A DNA stretch of 64,000 nucleotides from Massilia sp. 9096 (GTDB taxonomy: Bacteria > Pseudomonadota > Gammaproteobacteria > Burkholderiales > Burkholderiaceae_D). Under the pieces are notes generated by a model. That model did no database searches and had not been told where the DNA came from. It saw only the letters and a list, made by a program, of their open reading frames with translations. Position 1 is the stretch's first letter, and the number at the start of each line of letters is the position of its first letter. Positions 10,184 through 18,929 of this stretch are shown here, piece after piece. Location of the stretch: contig NZ_JQNN01000001.1 of the NCBI RefSeq assembly GCF_000745265.1, positions 2,852,001 through 2,916,000 on the forward strand. Reading direction: 5' to 3'. The translations under genes were made by a program, and so were the position numbers.

Positions 10184-10526
10184 ACCCCCGGCCAGCGATG
10201 CCGACGCTGTTCGTCGTGCGTTTGTTCGTCGTTCCGGGCCTGCAGCCCCGCTGCCTGCGCTCGTCCGTGCCTTGCGCACCTCCACGCAACGCTGCCTTTG
10301 CCGGCCGGCGCGTTTGCGCTCGTCCCGCCCGTTAATTCCGGATTCGTGATCCCCAGCCGAAGCCGCGGCGACATCTCTGTTTTTCAATAAATAAAGTTCC
10401 TCTCCGAATCAAAACCCCTGCCGGTTTGCGCCAGGTTTGGACTGTGTCGCGTTCGTATTGACGAGCTGGGCGCCTGATGGGATGCTGCGTCCGGCTGAAT
10501 CGTCGGCCGCACGACAGGAGCACGCC
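10184..10526. other. Non-coding stretch before the VirK-like gene
   Basis: About 340 bases with no convincing gene. The centre (around 10375-10425) is AT-rich relative to the rest and is the likely promoter area for the VirK-like gene, but no clear -35/-10 pair stands out. No repeat or RNA gene was seen. Confidence 0.4.
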
Positions 10527-11546
10527 ATGGTCTTCGCTTACCTGGTCCGCCATTGGCTGGCCCGGCGCCACTATCCGTTTCCATCCTGGGCGGCATGCAT
10601 CGCGCGCAGCCTGCGGGTGCTGCTGTTCTACCGCACCCACGCGCGCCTGGCCGCCAGCACGCTGTACCGCGACTGCCTGATTCCGGCGCACGACGACGTC
10701 TTCCACCACCTCAGCCACCGCGACTACCTGGCCAAGGGCTTGACGCTGCGCGAACGGGTGCGCTGCGTGCTGGTGCACAGCCGTTTCGAAGAGAAGACCT
10801 TCGACGCCGCCTACCGCCAGGCGGTTTACCGCGACGGCGGCCTGATGCTGTGGCGCCACGACGGCGAGGGCAAGGTGTTCACGATCCGCCTGACGATGGC
10901 CTCGCGCCTGAATGCGGAGGGCGACCTGACGCTGGTGGCCAGCACCGACGGCACCTGCCTGCACCGCCTCTCGTTCAGCTGGATGGAAGGCGGCCTCGCC
11001 GGTGTCGACCTGCCGATCTTGCCTTTCGTCGCGCGCAACCAGGGCCACCACGAGGGCGCATTCGACGCGTTCGCAGCATTCAATGCCGCGTTCCCGAACA
11101 ATTCCCCGAGCTTCTTTTGCGCCGCTGCGCTGAGCGGCATCGCGCAGGCGCTCGGCATGGACGGCTTCATGGCCGTCAAGTCAGCCTGCCAGAGCGCCTA
11201 CGATCCGGCCGACGACAAGCATTTCAGTAATGCCTACGACAACTTCTGGCAGACGCTGGGCGGCGTCGACATGCCGGGCCGGGCCTGGCACGTGGCCCTG
11301 CCGTTCCGGCTGCGGCCCCTGTCCGAGACGCCGTCCAAGCACCGCAAGCGGGCGGCCATGCGGCGCGCGCACTGGGCTGCGATCGCCGAGTCGGCGTGCG
11401 CGGCGATCGCCGGCCATCTCGTGCGTGCGCACTTTGACGGCGGCACGCATTCGCCTGCGCGGACGCCGAAACCCGCTCCGCCCAGCCTGACCGAGCAAAC
11501 GGGTGCCTGCGAGTCTCCCCTTATTCTTCAGAGCGCGCCGCGATAA
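10527..11546 (+). CDS. VirK/YbjX family protein (DUF535)
   Basis: A 339-residue cytoplasmic protein of the DUF535 family. Family blocks visible are HRDYLAKGLTLRERV, YRDGGLMLW and LPFVARNQG. The start is set by AGGAG seven bases before ATG; an in-frame start 30 codons earlier has no ribosome site and poor composition. The tail beyond residue about 300 is Ala/Pro-rich and probably disordered. VirK/YbjX proteins are linked with envelope stress and antimicrobial-peptide resistance in enterobacteria; the biochemical role is unknown. Its 3' end overlaps a small convergent ORF by 26 bases. Confidence 0.85.
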   Translation: MVFAYLVRHWLARRHYPFPSWAACIARSLRVLLFYRTHARLAASTLYRDCLIPAHDDVFHHLSHRDYLAKGLTLRERVRCVLVHSRFEEKTFDAAYRQAVYRDGGLMLWRHDGEGKVFTIRLTMASRLNAEGDLTLVASTDGTCLHRLSFSWMEGGLAGVDLPILPFVARNQGHHEGAFDAFAAFNAAFPNNSPSFFCAAALSGIAQALGMDGFMAVKSACQSAYDPADDKHFSNAYDNFWQTLGGVDMPGRAWHVALPFRLRPLSETPSKHRKRAAMRRAHWAAIAESACAAIAGHLVRAHFDGGTHSPARTPKPAPPSLTEQTGACESPLILQSAPR

Positions 11547-11697
11547 ACGCAAGCAGTTCGTCGTCGGACTTGCCGAGGATTTCGTCGGGGAAGATCGCGA
11601 TCGCCCCCGTCTGCGCGCGAGCGATCACGAGGACGGCGCCGGGCGCTTCTGCCTCGGCGCGAATATTTGCGAGCCATGCGTTTTTTTCAGTGTTCAT
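11521..11697 (-). CDS. Hypothetical 58-residue protein
   Basis: Compact acidic protein starting MNTEKNAWLANIRAEAEA, with a central hydrophobic strand pattern (GAVLVIARAQTGAIAIF) and a helical end (SDDELLAFIAARSEE). The composition is protein-like, but no good ribosome site is visible before the ATG. It runs convergently into the VirK-like gene with overlapping ends. An upstream extension of the frame is not protein-like. No family recognised. Confidence 0.5.
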   Translation of the reverse strand: MNTEKNAWLANIRAEAEAPGAVLVIARAQTGAIAIFPDEILGKSDDELLAFIAARSEE

Positions 11698-11871
11698 ATG
11701 TAGTGATGAGCAGTGATGACGGCGTCCGCCGACGTGAACCGACACGTGAGCAAACGCCTTGCCAATGGTTGAGCAGAGCCTTTGACTCTGCCGTAGCATG
11801 TTACCAATGGTCAATCCCTGTAACAAACTGACATACATTCTCTAGAAAACTTACACATTCGCTTCGTGGGC

Positions 11872-12180
11872 TCATCCGCTGTTATCGGGCGGGTATTGCT
11901 GCAGAATGTCGACGATTTCACCGAGCGGCTCCGGCGCCGCATCGGTATGAAAGCGCAGCTGGCGCCGCTGGCCATTCTCGATCGTCAGCGTGTACACGAA
12001 GTCCCACGGCTGCGGATGTGGCTTCATCAGCGAGGCCGGCAAATGCGCCGGATCGAGTGCGGCCACCAGTGCGTGCAGCCGCGCCGCGTCGGCGGCAGGC
12101 AAGCGCTCGAGCTCGACGCTGACGGTCTGGGCGCCGGCCGGACCGGTGAAGCCGCCCACCCAATGCAGCGACAGCCGCAT
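11872..12180 (-). CDS. Emfourin-type inhibitor of the M4 protease
   Basis: A 102-residue cytosolic protein beginning MRLSLHWVGGFTG, ending PPDNSG. Emfourins are small slow-binding inhibitors encoded directly beside protealysin-like M4 proteases, and that is the arrangement here: its ATG shares a base with the protease stop (TGATG), so expression is coupled and downstream of the protease. The overlap argues for this ATG rather than the GTG one codon before. Assignment rests on length, position and the characteristic beta-strand start and WDF-Y-TL-I core. Confidence 0.85.
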   Translation of the reverse strand: MRLSLHWVGGFTGPAGAQTVSVELERLPAADAARLHALVAALDPAHLPASLMKPHPQPWDFVYTLTIENGQRRQLRFHTDAAPEPLGEIVDILQQYPPDNSG

Positions 12181-13217
12181 CACGACATGACGCCGACCTC
12201 GCGCCAGGCGGCCTGCACCGCCGCCGCCTCGCTCGATCCGGTGCCGTACAGCACTTGCGCCGCCTTGACCGTCGCGTTGGCGGCGTCGAGGAAGCTTGCG
12301 TTGGAGCGCAGCAGCGGCAGCGCCTGGTACCAGATCGGTCCGGCCTTTTCCCAGCTGTTCACGTTCAGCTTCATCGCCGCCAGGTAGAACGCATGGTTCG
12401 GAATGCCAGAATTAGTGTGCACGTCGCCATCTTCGACATAGCCGGCCATGGTGGCGGGCTGGTCGTCGCCCGACCAGGTGACGGCCGTGTTGCCGGGCTC
12501 GGCCATCGAGCGCAGCGCCTTGCCGACCGACGGCGCCAGGATGCCGGCGCCGATCAGCCAGTCGGCCTGCTGCGGCGTCTGCTTCAAGTGCCATTGCTTG
12601 ACGACCGAGCCGAACACGTCGGAGATCGATTCGTTCAGCGCCCCGCTCTGGCCTTCGTACACCAGGCCGCCGCCCGGCACCGTGTACTGGGTGACGCCAT
12701 GGGTCAGCTCGTGCGCGATGACGTCGAGGGCGCCGGTGAAACCGTTGAACAGCTTGCCGTCGCCATCGCCGTACACCATCTGGCTGCCGTTCCAGAAGGC
12801 ATTGTTGTACTTCTTGCTGTAGTGAACACTCGAATCGATGCGCATGCCGTTGCCGTCGATCGAATTGCGACGCAGCACCTGCTCGTAGAAGTCGTAGGTC
12901 GTGCCGGCGTTATCGAAAGCCTGGTTGACCGCGGTGTCGGCGACCGGGGCGCCGTTCTCGTCGCGTACGCGCTTGCCTGGCAGGCGGGTGCCATGGCCGG
13001 CGTCGTAGACGGTGCGGTGTTTTTCGCCGCCCGAGGCGACCAGGCCGGGCGCCGCCACGCCGCGCGCGGCGCGCTGGCCGCGGATGAAGGCGGAGCGCTC
13101 GAGCTGGTCCAGCAGCAGCTTGCGCTCGGCCTCGTCGGCATCCAACGCGAGCTTGCGCAGCATTTTGGGAGGAATGATGAAACAGCAGCAGGGATGAAGG
13201 TGCTTGTCGGCTTGCAT
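12180..13217 (-). CDS. Protealysin-like M4 family metallopeptidase
   Basis: Thermolysin-fold zinc protease, 345 residues. A short propeptide with the protealysin-type CCCFIIPP box stands at residues 10-17, and there is no signal peptide, so the enzyme is probably made and held in the cytoplasm. Zinc ligands are H169 and H173 in HELTHG, with E170 as the base and E196 in NESISD; the HTNSGIPNHAFYL motif supplies the later catalytic His. The start has GGAG eight bases upstream. It is translationally coupled to the inhibitor gene that follows. Confidence 0.93.
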   Translation of the reverse strand: MQADKHLHPCCCFIIPPKMLRKLALDADEAERKLLLDQLERSAFIRGQRAARGVAAPGLVASGGEKHRTVYDAGHGTRLPGKRVRDENGAPVADTAVNQAFDNAGTTYDFYEQVLRRNSIDGNGMRIDSSVHYSKKYNNAFWNGSQMVYGDGDGKLFNGFTGALDVIAHELTHGVTQYTVPGGGLVYEGQSGALNESISDVFGSVVKQWHLKQTPQQADWLIGAGILAPSVGKALRSMAEPGNTAVTWSGDDQPATMAGYVEDGDVHTNSGIPNHAFYLAAMKLNVNSWEKAGPIWYQALPLLRSNASFLDAANATVKAAQVLYGTGSSEAAAVQAAWREVGVMS

Positions 13218-13333
13218 GAAATCTCCAGCGGTTGCGAACGGAATGCTTGCCGACTCAGCGTATGCCAGTCGCACCCGCATCAGCGCACGATATGCGCCGA
13301 TCTGCTGTCTTTACGCGCCGATCCGGCCTTTGT

Positions 13334-13480
13334 TCACGATGGCGAGGCATTGGACGGCAGTTTTTCCTGCTTGTTCTGCTTATAGAAGAACATCGCCATC
13401 GCGGCAGACGCCAGCAACAGGACCACACCCGCCATATCCACACCCACGTTCACGCGCACATCCACTTTCACGTCTTTCAT
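13334..13480 (-). CDS. Small single-span membrane protein (48 aa)
   Basis: The protein starts MKDVKVDVRVNVGVDM with alternating charged/valine residues, then one transmembrane segment (MAGVVLLLASAAMAMFFY) and a short polar, lysine-containing tail. The start at 13480 gives a normal small membrane protein; an ATG 14 codons earlier is possible. Ribosome site weak (AGGG about ten bases upstream). It lies between the ahpF terminator and the M4 protease gene. Unknown family. Confidence 0.5.
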   Translation of the reverse strand: MKDVKVDVRVNVGVDMAGVVLLLASAAMAMFFYKQNKQEKLPSNASPS

Positions 13481-13528
13481 CGCTTTGCCCTGATACTTGT
13501 TGTCTTGGCTCGAGCATAGCAACCCACG

Positions 13529-13562
13529 AAAAAAAACAGCGCCACCCTCGCGGGCGGCGCTG
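13529..13562 (-). terminator. Rho-independent terminator of ahpF
   Basis: Minus-strand hairpin AGCGCC-CCC paired across a TCGC-type loop with one mismatch, followed by eight Ts. It stands about 30 bases beyond the ahpF stop codon and separates ahpF from the small membrane protein. Confidence 0.85.
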
Positions 13563-13594
13563 CCGATTCCAACCTCAAACTGGAGAACTGAAGC

Positions 13595-15178
13595 TTACGC
13601 CGCTTCGACCGCCACCGGCATGCGGATCAGGTAGTCGAAGGCCGACAGCGCCGCACGTGCACCCTCGCCCGCCGCGATCACGATCTGCTTGAACGGCGTC
13701 GTGGTAGCGTCGCCGCCGGCGAACACGCCCGGCACGCTGGTGCGGCCGTGGCCGTCGACCACGATCTCGCCGAAGCGCGACAGTTCCAGCGTGCCCTTGA
13801 GCCATTCGGTGTTCGGCACCAGGCCGATCTGCACGAACACGCCTTCCAGCTCGACGTGCTTGTCTTCGCCGCTGACACGGTCCTTGAAGCCGATGCCGTT
13901 GACCTTCTTGCCGTCGCCGGTGATCTCGGTGGTCTGGGCATTGACGTGGATGGTCACGTTCGCCAGGCTTTGCAGCTTGTTGACCAGCACCGCGTCGGCC
14001 TTCAGCTGGTTGGCGAATTCGATCAGGGTCACGTGCTCGACGATGCCGGCCAGGTCGATCGCCGCTTCGACGCCCGAGTTGCCGCCGCCGATGACCGCCA
14101 CGCGCTTGCCTTTGTACAGCGGGCCGTCGCAGTGCGGGCAGTAGTTCACGCCGGCGTTCTTGTATTCCTGCTCGCCCGGCACGTTGACGTTCCTCCAGCG
14201 CGCACCGGTCGACAGGATCACGGTGGCCGACTTCAGCGAGCCGCCATTGGCGAACTGCACTTCGACCAGTTCACCCGGCTGCGACGGCGGGATGATCTTG
14301 GCGGCGGTCTGCTGGGTCATGATGTCGACGCCATAGTGGCGCACCTGCGCTTCCAGCGCGGCCGAGAATTTCGGGCCGTCGGTTTCCAGCACCGAGATGT
14401 AGTTCTCGATCGACATGGTGTCGTTTACCTGGCCGCCCATGCGCTCGGTGGCGATACCGGTGCGGATGCCCTTGCGGGCCGCGTACACGGCGGCCGCCGA
14501 ACCCGACGGGCCACCGCCGACGATCAGCACGTCGTACGGATCTTTCGCATTCAGCTTGGCGGCGTCGCGCTCGCCGGCGCCCTTGTCCAGCTTGGCGACG
14601 ATCTCTTCGATCATCATGCGGCCCGAACCGAACAGTTCGCCGTTCAGGAACACCATCGGCACCGCCATCACCTGGCGCTGCTCGACTTCCTTCTGGAAGG
14701 CGCCGCCTTCGATCACGGTGGTTTTGACACGCGGGTTCAGGATGGCCATCAGCGACAACGCCTGCACCACGTCCGGGCAGTTATGGCAGGTCAGCGACAT
14801 GTACATCTCGAAGTTGTAGTCGCCGTCCAGGGCCTTGATCGCGTCGATCGTGTCCTGCTCGACCTTCGGCGGGTGGCCGCCGGTCCACAGCAGCGCCAGC
14901 ACCAGCGAGGTGAACTCGTGGCCCAGCGGCAGGCCGGCGAAACGCAGCGAGGTGTCGCTGCCGGTGCGCTGGACGGAAAACGACGGCTTGCGCGCATCGT
15001 TGCCGTCGAGACGGACGGTGATCTTGTCGGCGCGCAGGCTCTGGATGGTCTGCAGCAGTTCGAGCGTCTGCTTGGAAGTGTCGCTGTCGTCCAGGGAGGC
15101 GACGAGCTCGAACGGTTGCTGCACACGCTGCAGGTAGGCGCCCAGCTGGGTCTTCAGGTCGTTGTCAAGCACGCTCAT
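13595..15178 (-). CDS. ahpF: Alkyl hydroperoxide reductase subunit F
   Basis: Flavoprotein disulfide reductase that passes electrons from NADH to AhpC, 527 residues. An N-terminal tandem thioredoxin-fold domain carries the CHNC pair (C131, C134). The FAD dinucleotide motif [10 protein letters not shown] lies near residue 222, and the thioredoxin-reductase redox centre is CPHC (C347, C350), followed by the NAD motif [10 protein letters not shown]. Start chosen because GAGG sits eight bases upstream; an ATG two codons earlier would be too close. It follows ahpC on the same strand after a 280-base gap. Confidence 0.97.
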   Translation of the reverse strand: MSVLDNDLKTQLGAYLQRVQQPFELVASLDDSDTSKQTLELLQTIQSLRADKITVRLDGNDARKPSFSVQRTGSDTSLRFAGLPLGHEFTSLVLALLWTGGHPPKVEQDTIDAIKALDGDYNFEMYMSLTCHNCPDVVQALSLMAILNPRVKTTVIEGGAFQKEVEQRQVMAVPMVFLNGELFGSGRMMIEEIVAKLDKGAGERDAAKLNAKDPYDVLIVGGGPSGSAAAVYAARKGIRTGIATERMGGQVNDTMSIENYISVLETDGPKFSAALEAQVRHYGVDIMTQQTAAKIIPPSQPGELVEVQFANGGSLKSATVILSTGARWRNVNVPGEQEYKNAGVNYCPHCDGPLYKGKRVAVIGGGNSGVEAAIDLAGIVEHVTLIEFANQLKADAVLVNKLQSLANVTIHVNAQTTEITGDGKKVNGIGFKDRVSGEDKHVELEGVFVQIGLVPNTEWLKGTLELSRFGEIVVDGHGRTSVPGVFAGGDATTTPFKQIVIAAGEGARAALSAFDYLIRMPVAVEAA

Positions 15179-15247
15179 GGTCATATCCTCTGTCGTATCG
15201 TTATTCGTAAGTTCTAAAATTTCGGGCAAGACGGGGCCCCGACGCAT

Positions 15248-15261
15248 CGATGAGTTCATCG
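15248..15261. promoter_or_regulatory. Palindrome in the ahpF leader
   Basis: CGATGA-GT-TCATCG, six-base arms with a two-base centre, lies about 70 bases upstream of the ahpF start. It is a plausible operator for separate control of ahpF within the 280-base ahpC-ahpF gap, but no regulator is indicated. Confidence 0.35.
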
Positions 15262-15415
15262 TGCATCAATCAAATTAGACAATCTGGCGCGGCAAAATCG
15301 ACTAGTTTGATCGCCTGGTTGAGGCGGGATCGTGCGGCGCGGTCAAGAAGTGGGGACGTCGGACGGCATCGCAAGAGGGCGGCCGACGTCGTGTTGCTGC
15401 GGTACTGCTACTGCT

Positions 15416-15446
15416 GCGGGCCGCGCCGTGAAACACAGCGGCCCGC
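15416..15446 (-). terminator. Hairpin just after ahpC
   Basis: A perfect nine-base stem (GCGGGCCGC/GCGGCCCGC) with a 13-base loop starts about a dozen bases after the ahpC stop. No T run follows, so it may be a weak terminator or an RNA-stabilising end that lowers ahpF expression relative to ahpC. Confidence 0.45.
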
Positions 15447-15458
15447 GTCCGATCTTTA

Positions 15459-16022
15459 TTAGATCTTGCCGACCAGGTCCAGCGACGGCTTCAGGGTTTC
15501 GGCGCCTTCGCTCCACTTGGCCGGGCAGACTTCGCCCGGGTGTGCTGCGACGTACTGGGCTGCCTTGACCTTGCGCATCAGTTCCGATGCGTCGCGGCCG
15601 ATGCCGTTGTCGTGCACTTCCATGATCTTGACCTGGCCTTCCGGATTGATCACGAAGGTGCCGCGCAGCGCCATGCCTTCTTCTTCGATCATGACTTCGA
15701 AGTTACGGGCCAGGGTGCCGGTCGGGTCGCCGATCAGCGGGTAGTTGACCTTCTTGATGGCTTCCGACGTGTCGTGCCATGCCTTGTGAGCGAAGTGGCT
15801 GTCGGTCGACACGCCGTACACCTTCACGCCCATCTTGGCGAACTCCGGCTGGAAAGCAGCCAGGTCTTCCAGTTCGGTCGGGCAGACGAAAGTGAAGTCG
15901 GCCGGGTAGAACATCAGAACCGACCAGGTGCCTTTGAAATCGGCTTCGGTCAGGTCGACGAACTTGCCATCGTGGAAAGCGGTTGCCTTGAACGGTTTGA
16001 TCGTGGTGTTGATGATGGACAT
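15459..16022 (-). CDS. ahpC: Alkyl hydroperoxide reductase subunit C (typical 2-Cys peroxiredoxin)
   Basis: Peroxiredoxin reducing hydrogen peroxide and organic peroxides, 187 residues, the standard length. The peroxidatic cysteine is C47 in FTFVCPTE and the resolving cysteine is C166 in GEVCPAKW. Start ATG has GAGG nine bases upstream. It is the first gene of the ahpC-ahpF pair and has its own promoter with a LysR-type dyad upstream. Confidence 0.98.
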   Translation of the reverse strand: MSIINTTIKPFKATAFHDGKFVDLTEADFKGTWSVLMFYPADFTFVCPTELEDLAAFQPEFAKMGVKVYGVSTDSHFAHKAWHDTSEAIKKVNYPLIGDPTGTLARNFEVMIEEEGMALRGTFVINPEGQVKIMEVHDNGIGRDASELMRKVKAAQYVAAHPGEVCPAKWSEGAETLKPSLDLVGKI

Positions 16023-16074
16023 GAATATTCCTCTTTTCGGGTTGAAAGGGCTTGGTTGAGAAGCACAGGACCAC

Positions 16075-16122
16075 ACTATACCGCGCGCTTAATTGGATGT
16101 GAAATTAATTGAACGGATTTCA
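16075..16122 (-). promoter_or_regulatory. ahpC promoter with LysR-type (OxyR-like) dyad
   Basis: Minus strand: -35 TTCACA (16103-16098), 17-base spacer, -10 TATAGT (16080-16075). A dyad TGAAAT-N11-ATTTCA (16100-16122) covers the -35, fitting the T-N11-A pattern of LysR family sites. OxyR is the usual activator of ahpC and is the natural candidate, but this is inferred. Confidence 0.65.
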
Positions 16123-16208
16123 TCAATTGAATTTAGCTATCAGCTCTACTGAGGCTGAAGCTATCACGCCGATTGCCGCCCCAGCGTGCGCCGGGGCAGC
16201 GGCGTCTT

Positions 16209-17438
16209 TCAGGCCGATGCCGTGGCCGGCACCGCCACCACCAGGCACGGCAGCGTCAGGCTGAAGGTGGCGCCCTGCCCCAGCGTGCTCTGCACGGTCA
16301 GCTGGCCGCCGTGGGAAGCGGCCAGCTGGCGCGAGATGTACAAACCCAGGCCCAGCCCCTTGGTCTCGCCGGTCTTGGCGCCGCGCTCGTAGGGCTCGAA
16401 GATGCGTTCGATGAAGTCGGGCGCGATGCCCTTGCCGTGGTCGCGCACGTCGATGCGCACCTGGCCGCCGGCCCGGGTGCAGTCTTCGTCGTGCACGCTG
16501 ATCTCGACCGTGCCGCCGCCGCCGTAGCGCAGCGCATTCGTCAAGAGGTTCACGACCACCTGCTCGATGCGGAACTCGTCCCACCAGCCTTCGACCGGCG
16601 CATGCGGCGCCAGCACGAAATCGGTGCCGGTGGCATGGGCCTGCAGCCCGAGATCGGCCACCACGCGCTCGAGCAGCCCGGTCAGCTCGACCCGGCCCGG
16701 CCGGATCGACAGCGTGCCGCTCTTCATGCGCGAGACGTCGAGCATGTCGTCGATCAGGCGGATCATCGACTTGATCTGGCGTTCGTCGCGCCGGATCATG
16801 GTCTCCATCTGCTCCGGCTGGAACGCGGCCATGGTGCCGCGCTTGAGCTGCAGGCTGCGCATCTGGGTTTCCAGGAACAGCGTGTTGAGCGGCGTGCGCA
16901 GCTCGTGCGCGACCAGCGACATGAATTCGTCGCGCATGCGCAGCGAGCGCTGCAGCTCGGCCTGGGTATCGTTCAACTCGCGCACCAGCACTTCCTGCTC
17001 GCGCCGGGCGCGCTCCAGGGCCGCCATCTGGCGCTGCATCTCGCGCCGCTGCTGGTCGAGCGTGACGAACACCTGCACCTTGCTGCGCATCGCGTCCGGA
17101 TCGATCGGCTTGTGCAGGAAGTCGACGGCGCCCTGCTCGTAGCCCTTGAACGCATAATTCAGCTCGCGCCCGGCGGCCGACACGAACACGATCGGGATGT
17201 TGCGCGTGCGCGAGGTGGCGCGCATCAGCTCGGCCAGCTCGAAGCCGTCCATGCCCGGCATCTGCACGTCCAGGATGGCCAGCGCGAATTCGTGTTCGAG
17301 CATCAGCGACAGCGCATCCTCGCCGGACGCAGCCTGGAAGATCAGGCGCGCCTCGTCCCGGATCACGGCTTCCAGCGCGCGCAGGTTTTCCGGAAGATCG
17401 TCGACGATCAGCACTTTGCTTGGGTCGTGTGCGCTCAT
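16209..17438 (-). CDS. Receiver-histidine kinase (response regulator with kinase output)
   Basis: A 409-residue protein with no membrane segment. Receiver domain residues 1-120 (phospho-acceptor D57, acidic pair in VDD at 12-14), a coiled coil about 125-170, HisKA with H178 in VAHELRTPL, then a HATPase with G-rich boxes DHGKGIAPDF and GLGLGLYISRQ. Its ATG overlaps the cheB stop (ATGA), with GGAGG upstream. It is the last gene of the four-gene signalling operon and probably takes phosphate from the hybrid kinase at the head of it, or feeds back on it. Confidence 0.92.
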   Translation of the reverse strand: MSAHDPSKVLIVDDLPENLRALEAVIRDEARLIFQAASGEDALSLMLEHEFALAILDVQMPGMDGFELAELMRATSRTRNIPIVFVSAAGRELNYAFKGYEQGAVDFLHKPIDPDAMRSKVQVFVTLDQQRREMQRQMAALERARREQEVLVRELNDTQAELQRSLRMRDEFMSLVAHELRTPLNTLFLETQMRSLQLKRGTMAAFQPEQMETMIRRDERQIKSMIRLIDDMLDVSRMKSGTLSIRPGRVELTGLLERVVADLGLQAHATGTDFVLAPHAPVEGWWDEFRIEQVVVNLLTNALRYGGGGTVEISVHDEDCTRAGGQVRIDVRDHGKGIAPDFIERIFEPYERGAKTGETKGLGLGLYISRQLAASHGGQLTVQSTLGQGATFSLTLPCLVVAVPATASA

Positions 17439-18106
17439 GGTTCCTCCCTCTCCAACATCGGCAACAGCGCATGGATCGCTGCCAGCGGCAGCACCAGGTT
17501 CGGCTTGATGCGGCGCAGCGCCTCCTGCGGCATGATCGGCACTTGCGCGTCCTGCGGGTCCTGGACCACGGTGAAGCCGCCGCGGGCGTGGATCGCGGCC
17601 ATGCCGGTGGCGCCGTCGTGGTTGGCCCCGGTCAGCAGGATCGCGGCCAGGTTCGGACCGTAGGCGTCGGCGGCCGACTCCATCAGCACGTCGATGGCCG
17701 GCCGCGCGAACGCCACCGGCGGCTCGCAGCTCAGCGAGAAGGTGCGGTCGCGTTCGACCGACAGGTGGTAGCCGGGGCCGGCGAAGTAGATCGTGCCGGG
17801 CGCGATCGAGGCCTTGTCGAGCGCTTCGCGTACCGGCACCGGCAGGCGCTCGTCGAACAGCTCGGCCAGGCGGCTCTCGCGGTCGGCCGGCAGGTGCAGC
17901 ATGCAGAACACCGGCAGCGTGTAGCCGGCCGGGATCCCCGGCAGCAGCGCCACCAAGGCGTCCACCCCGCCGGCCGAGCCGCCGATCACGATCGCCTCGA
18001 TGCGCCGCCCGCCCAGCGCCGCACGCACCTGTGCGCGCGACAGCGCCGCCGGGTGGGCGCCGGCGCCTGTCCCGGCCCGGCTCGATGTGGGTCGGGCGCC
18101 GCTCAT
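17435..18106 (-). CDS. Stand-alone CheB-type protein-glutamate methylesterase
   Basis: A 223-residue CheB catalytic domain without the usual N-terminal receiver. The triad is visible: S44 in GGSAGG, H71 in MLHLP and D165 in GANHDGATG. Overlaps cheR upstream and the receiver-kinase downstream by four bases each. Because there is no receiver, its activity cannot be set by direct phosphorylation in the classical way. Its targets may be the chemoreceptor elsewhere in the window, or a non-chemotaxis signalling protein. Confidence 0.92.
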   Translation of the reverse strand: MSGARPTSSRAGTGAGAHPAALSRAQVRAALGGRRIEAIVIGGSAGGVDALVALLPGIPAGYTLPVFCMLHLPADRESRLAELFDERLPVPVREALDKASIAPGTIYFAGPGYHLSVERDRTFSLSCEPPVAFARPAIDVLMESAADAYGPNLAAILLTGANHDGATGMAAIHARGGFTVVQDPQDAQVPIMPQEALRRIKPNLVLPLAAIHALLPMLEREEP

Positions 18107-18921
18107 GCGCCCACCTTGCGGAACACGCGTTCCCGGCGGGCCAGCGGCTCGAACGCCTGGGCATGGCTGGAGAACTCGATGCTCTCCTTGCTGCCCAGGC
18201 CGAGGAAGCCACGGTGGCACAGCGATTCGTGGAACAGTCCGAGCACCCGGTTCTGCAGGCGCCGGTTAAAGTAGATCATCACGTTGCGGCAGCTGATGAA
18301 GTGGGTCTCGGCGAACACGCTGTCGGTGGCCAGGCTGTGGTCGGCGAAGGTGACGTTGTCGACCAGTGCGCGCTCGAACAAGGCGCCGCCGTAGGCCGCC
18401 GTGTAGTAGTCGGAAAAGGCGCGTTTGCCGCCTGCCTTCTGGTAGTTCTCGGTGTAGGCGCGCATGCGCTCGAGCGGCATCACGCCGCGCCGCGCCGCCG
18501 CCAGCGACTCCGGATTGATGTCGGTCGCGTAGATCTGGGTGCGCTCGATCAGCCCTTCTTCCTGCAGCAGGATGGCCATCGAATAGACTTCCTCGCCGGT
18601 GCTGCAGCCGGCCACCCAGACGTTCAGCGACGGATAGGTCTTCAGGATCGGCACCACGTGCTGGCGCAGCGCGAGGTAATACTCGGGGTCGCGGAACATT
18701 TCCGTCACCGGGATGGTCAGGAACTGCAGCAGCTGGCGGAACGCGTCGGCGTCGTGCATCACGCGCGCCTGCAGTTCGGACACGGTCGCCACTTCCATCT
18801 CGCGCAGCGCGACCAGCACGCGGCGCTTCTGCGAAGCGCCGGTGTAGTCGCGGAAGTCGTAGTTGTACTTCAGGTAGACGGCTTCGACGAGCATCCGCAG
18901 CTCGATGTCGATGTCGCTCAT
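18103..18921 (-). CDS. CheR-type protein-glutamate O-methyltransferase
   Basis: S-adenosylmethionine-dependent methyltransferase, 272 residues. The N-terminal helical domain contains YDFRDYTGASQKRRV, and the cofactor loop is VAGCSTGEEVYSMA; the ISCRNVMIYF block is a CheR signature. It starts eight bases after the hybrid kinase stop and overlaps cheB by ATGA, so CheR and CheB are made together. No C-terminal TPR or pentapeptide-binding extension is present. Confidence 0.93.
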   Translation of the reverse strand: MSDIDIELRMLVEAVYLKYNYDFRDYTGASQKRRVLVALREMEVATVSELQARVMHDADAFRQLLQFLTIPVTEMFRDPEYYLALRQHVVPILKTYPSLNVWVAGCSTGEEVYSMAILLQEEGLIERTQIYATDINPESLAAARRGVMPLERMRAYTENYQKAGGKRAFSDYYTAAYGGALFERALVDNVTFADHSLATDSVFAETHFISCRNVMIYFNRRLQNRVLGLFHESLCHRGFLGLGSKESIEFSSHAQAFEPLARRERVFRKVGA

Positions 18922-18929
18922 TGAGGTCG

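Noticed and set aside
16209..18212. 667-codon frame for the receiver-kinase
   Set aside because: The N-terminal 258 residues are an out-of-frame read of cheB and cheR; the real start at 17438 has GGAGG and overlaps the cheB stop.
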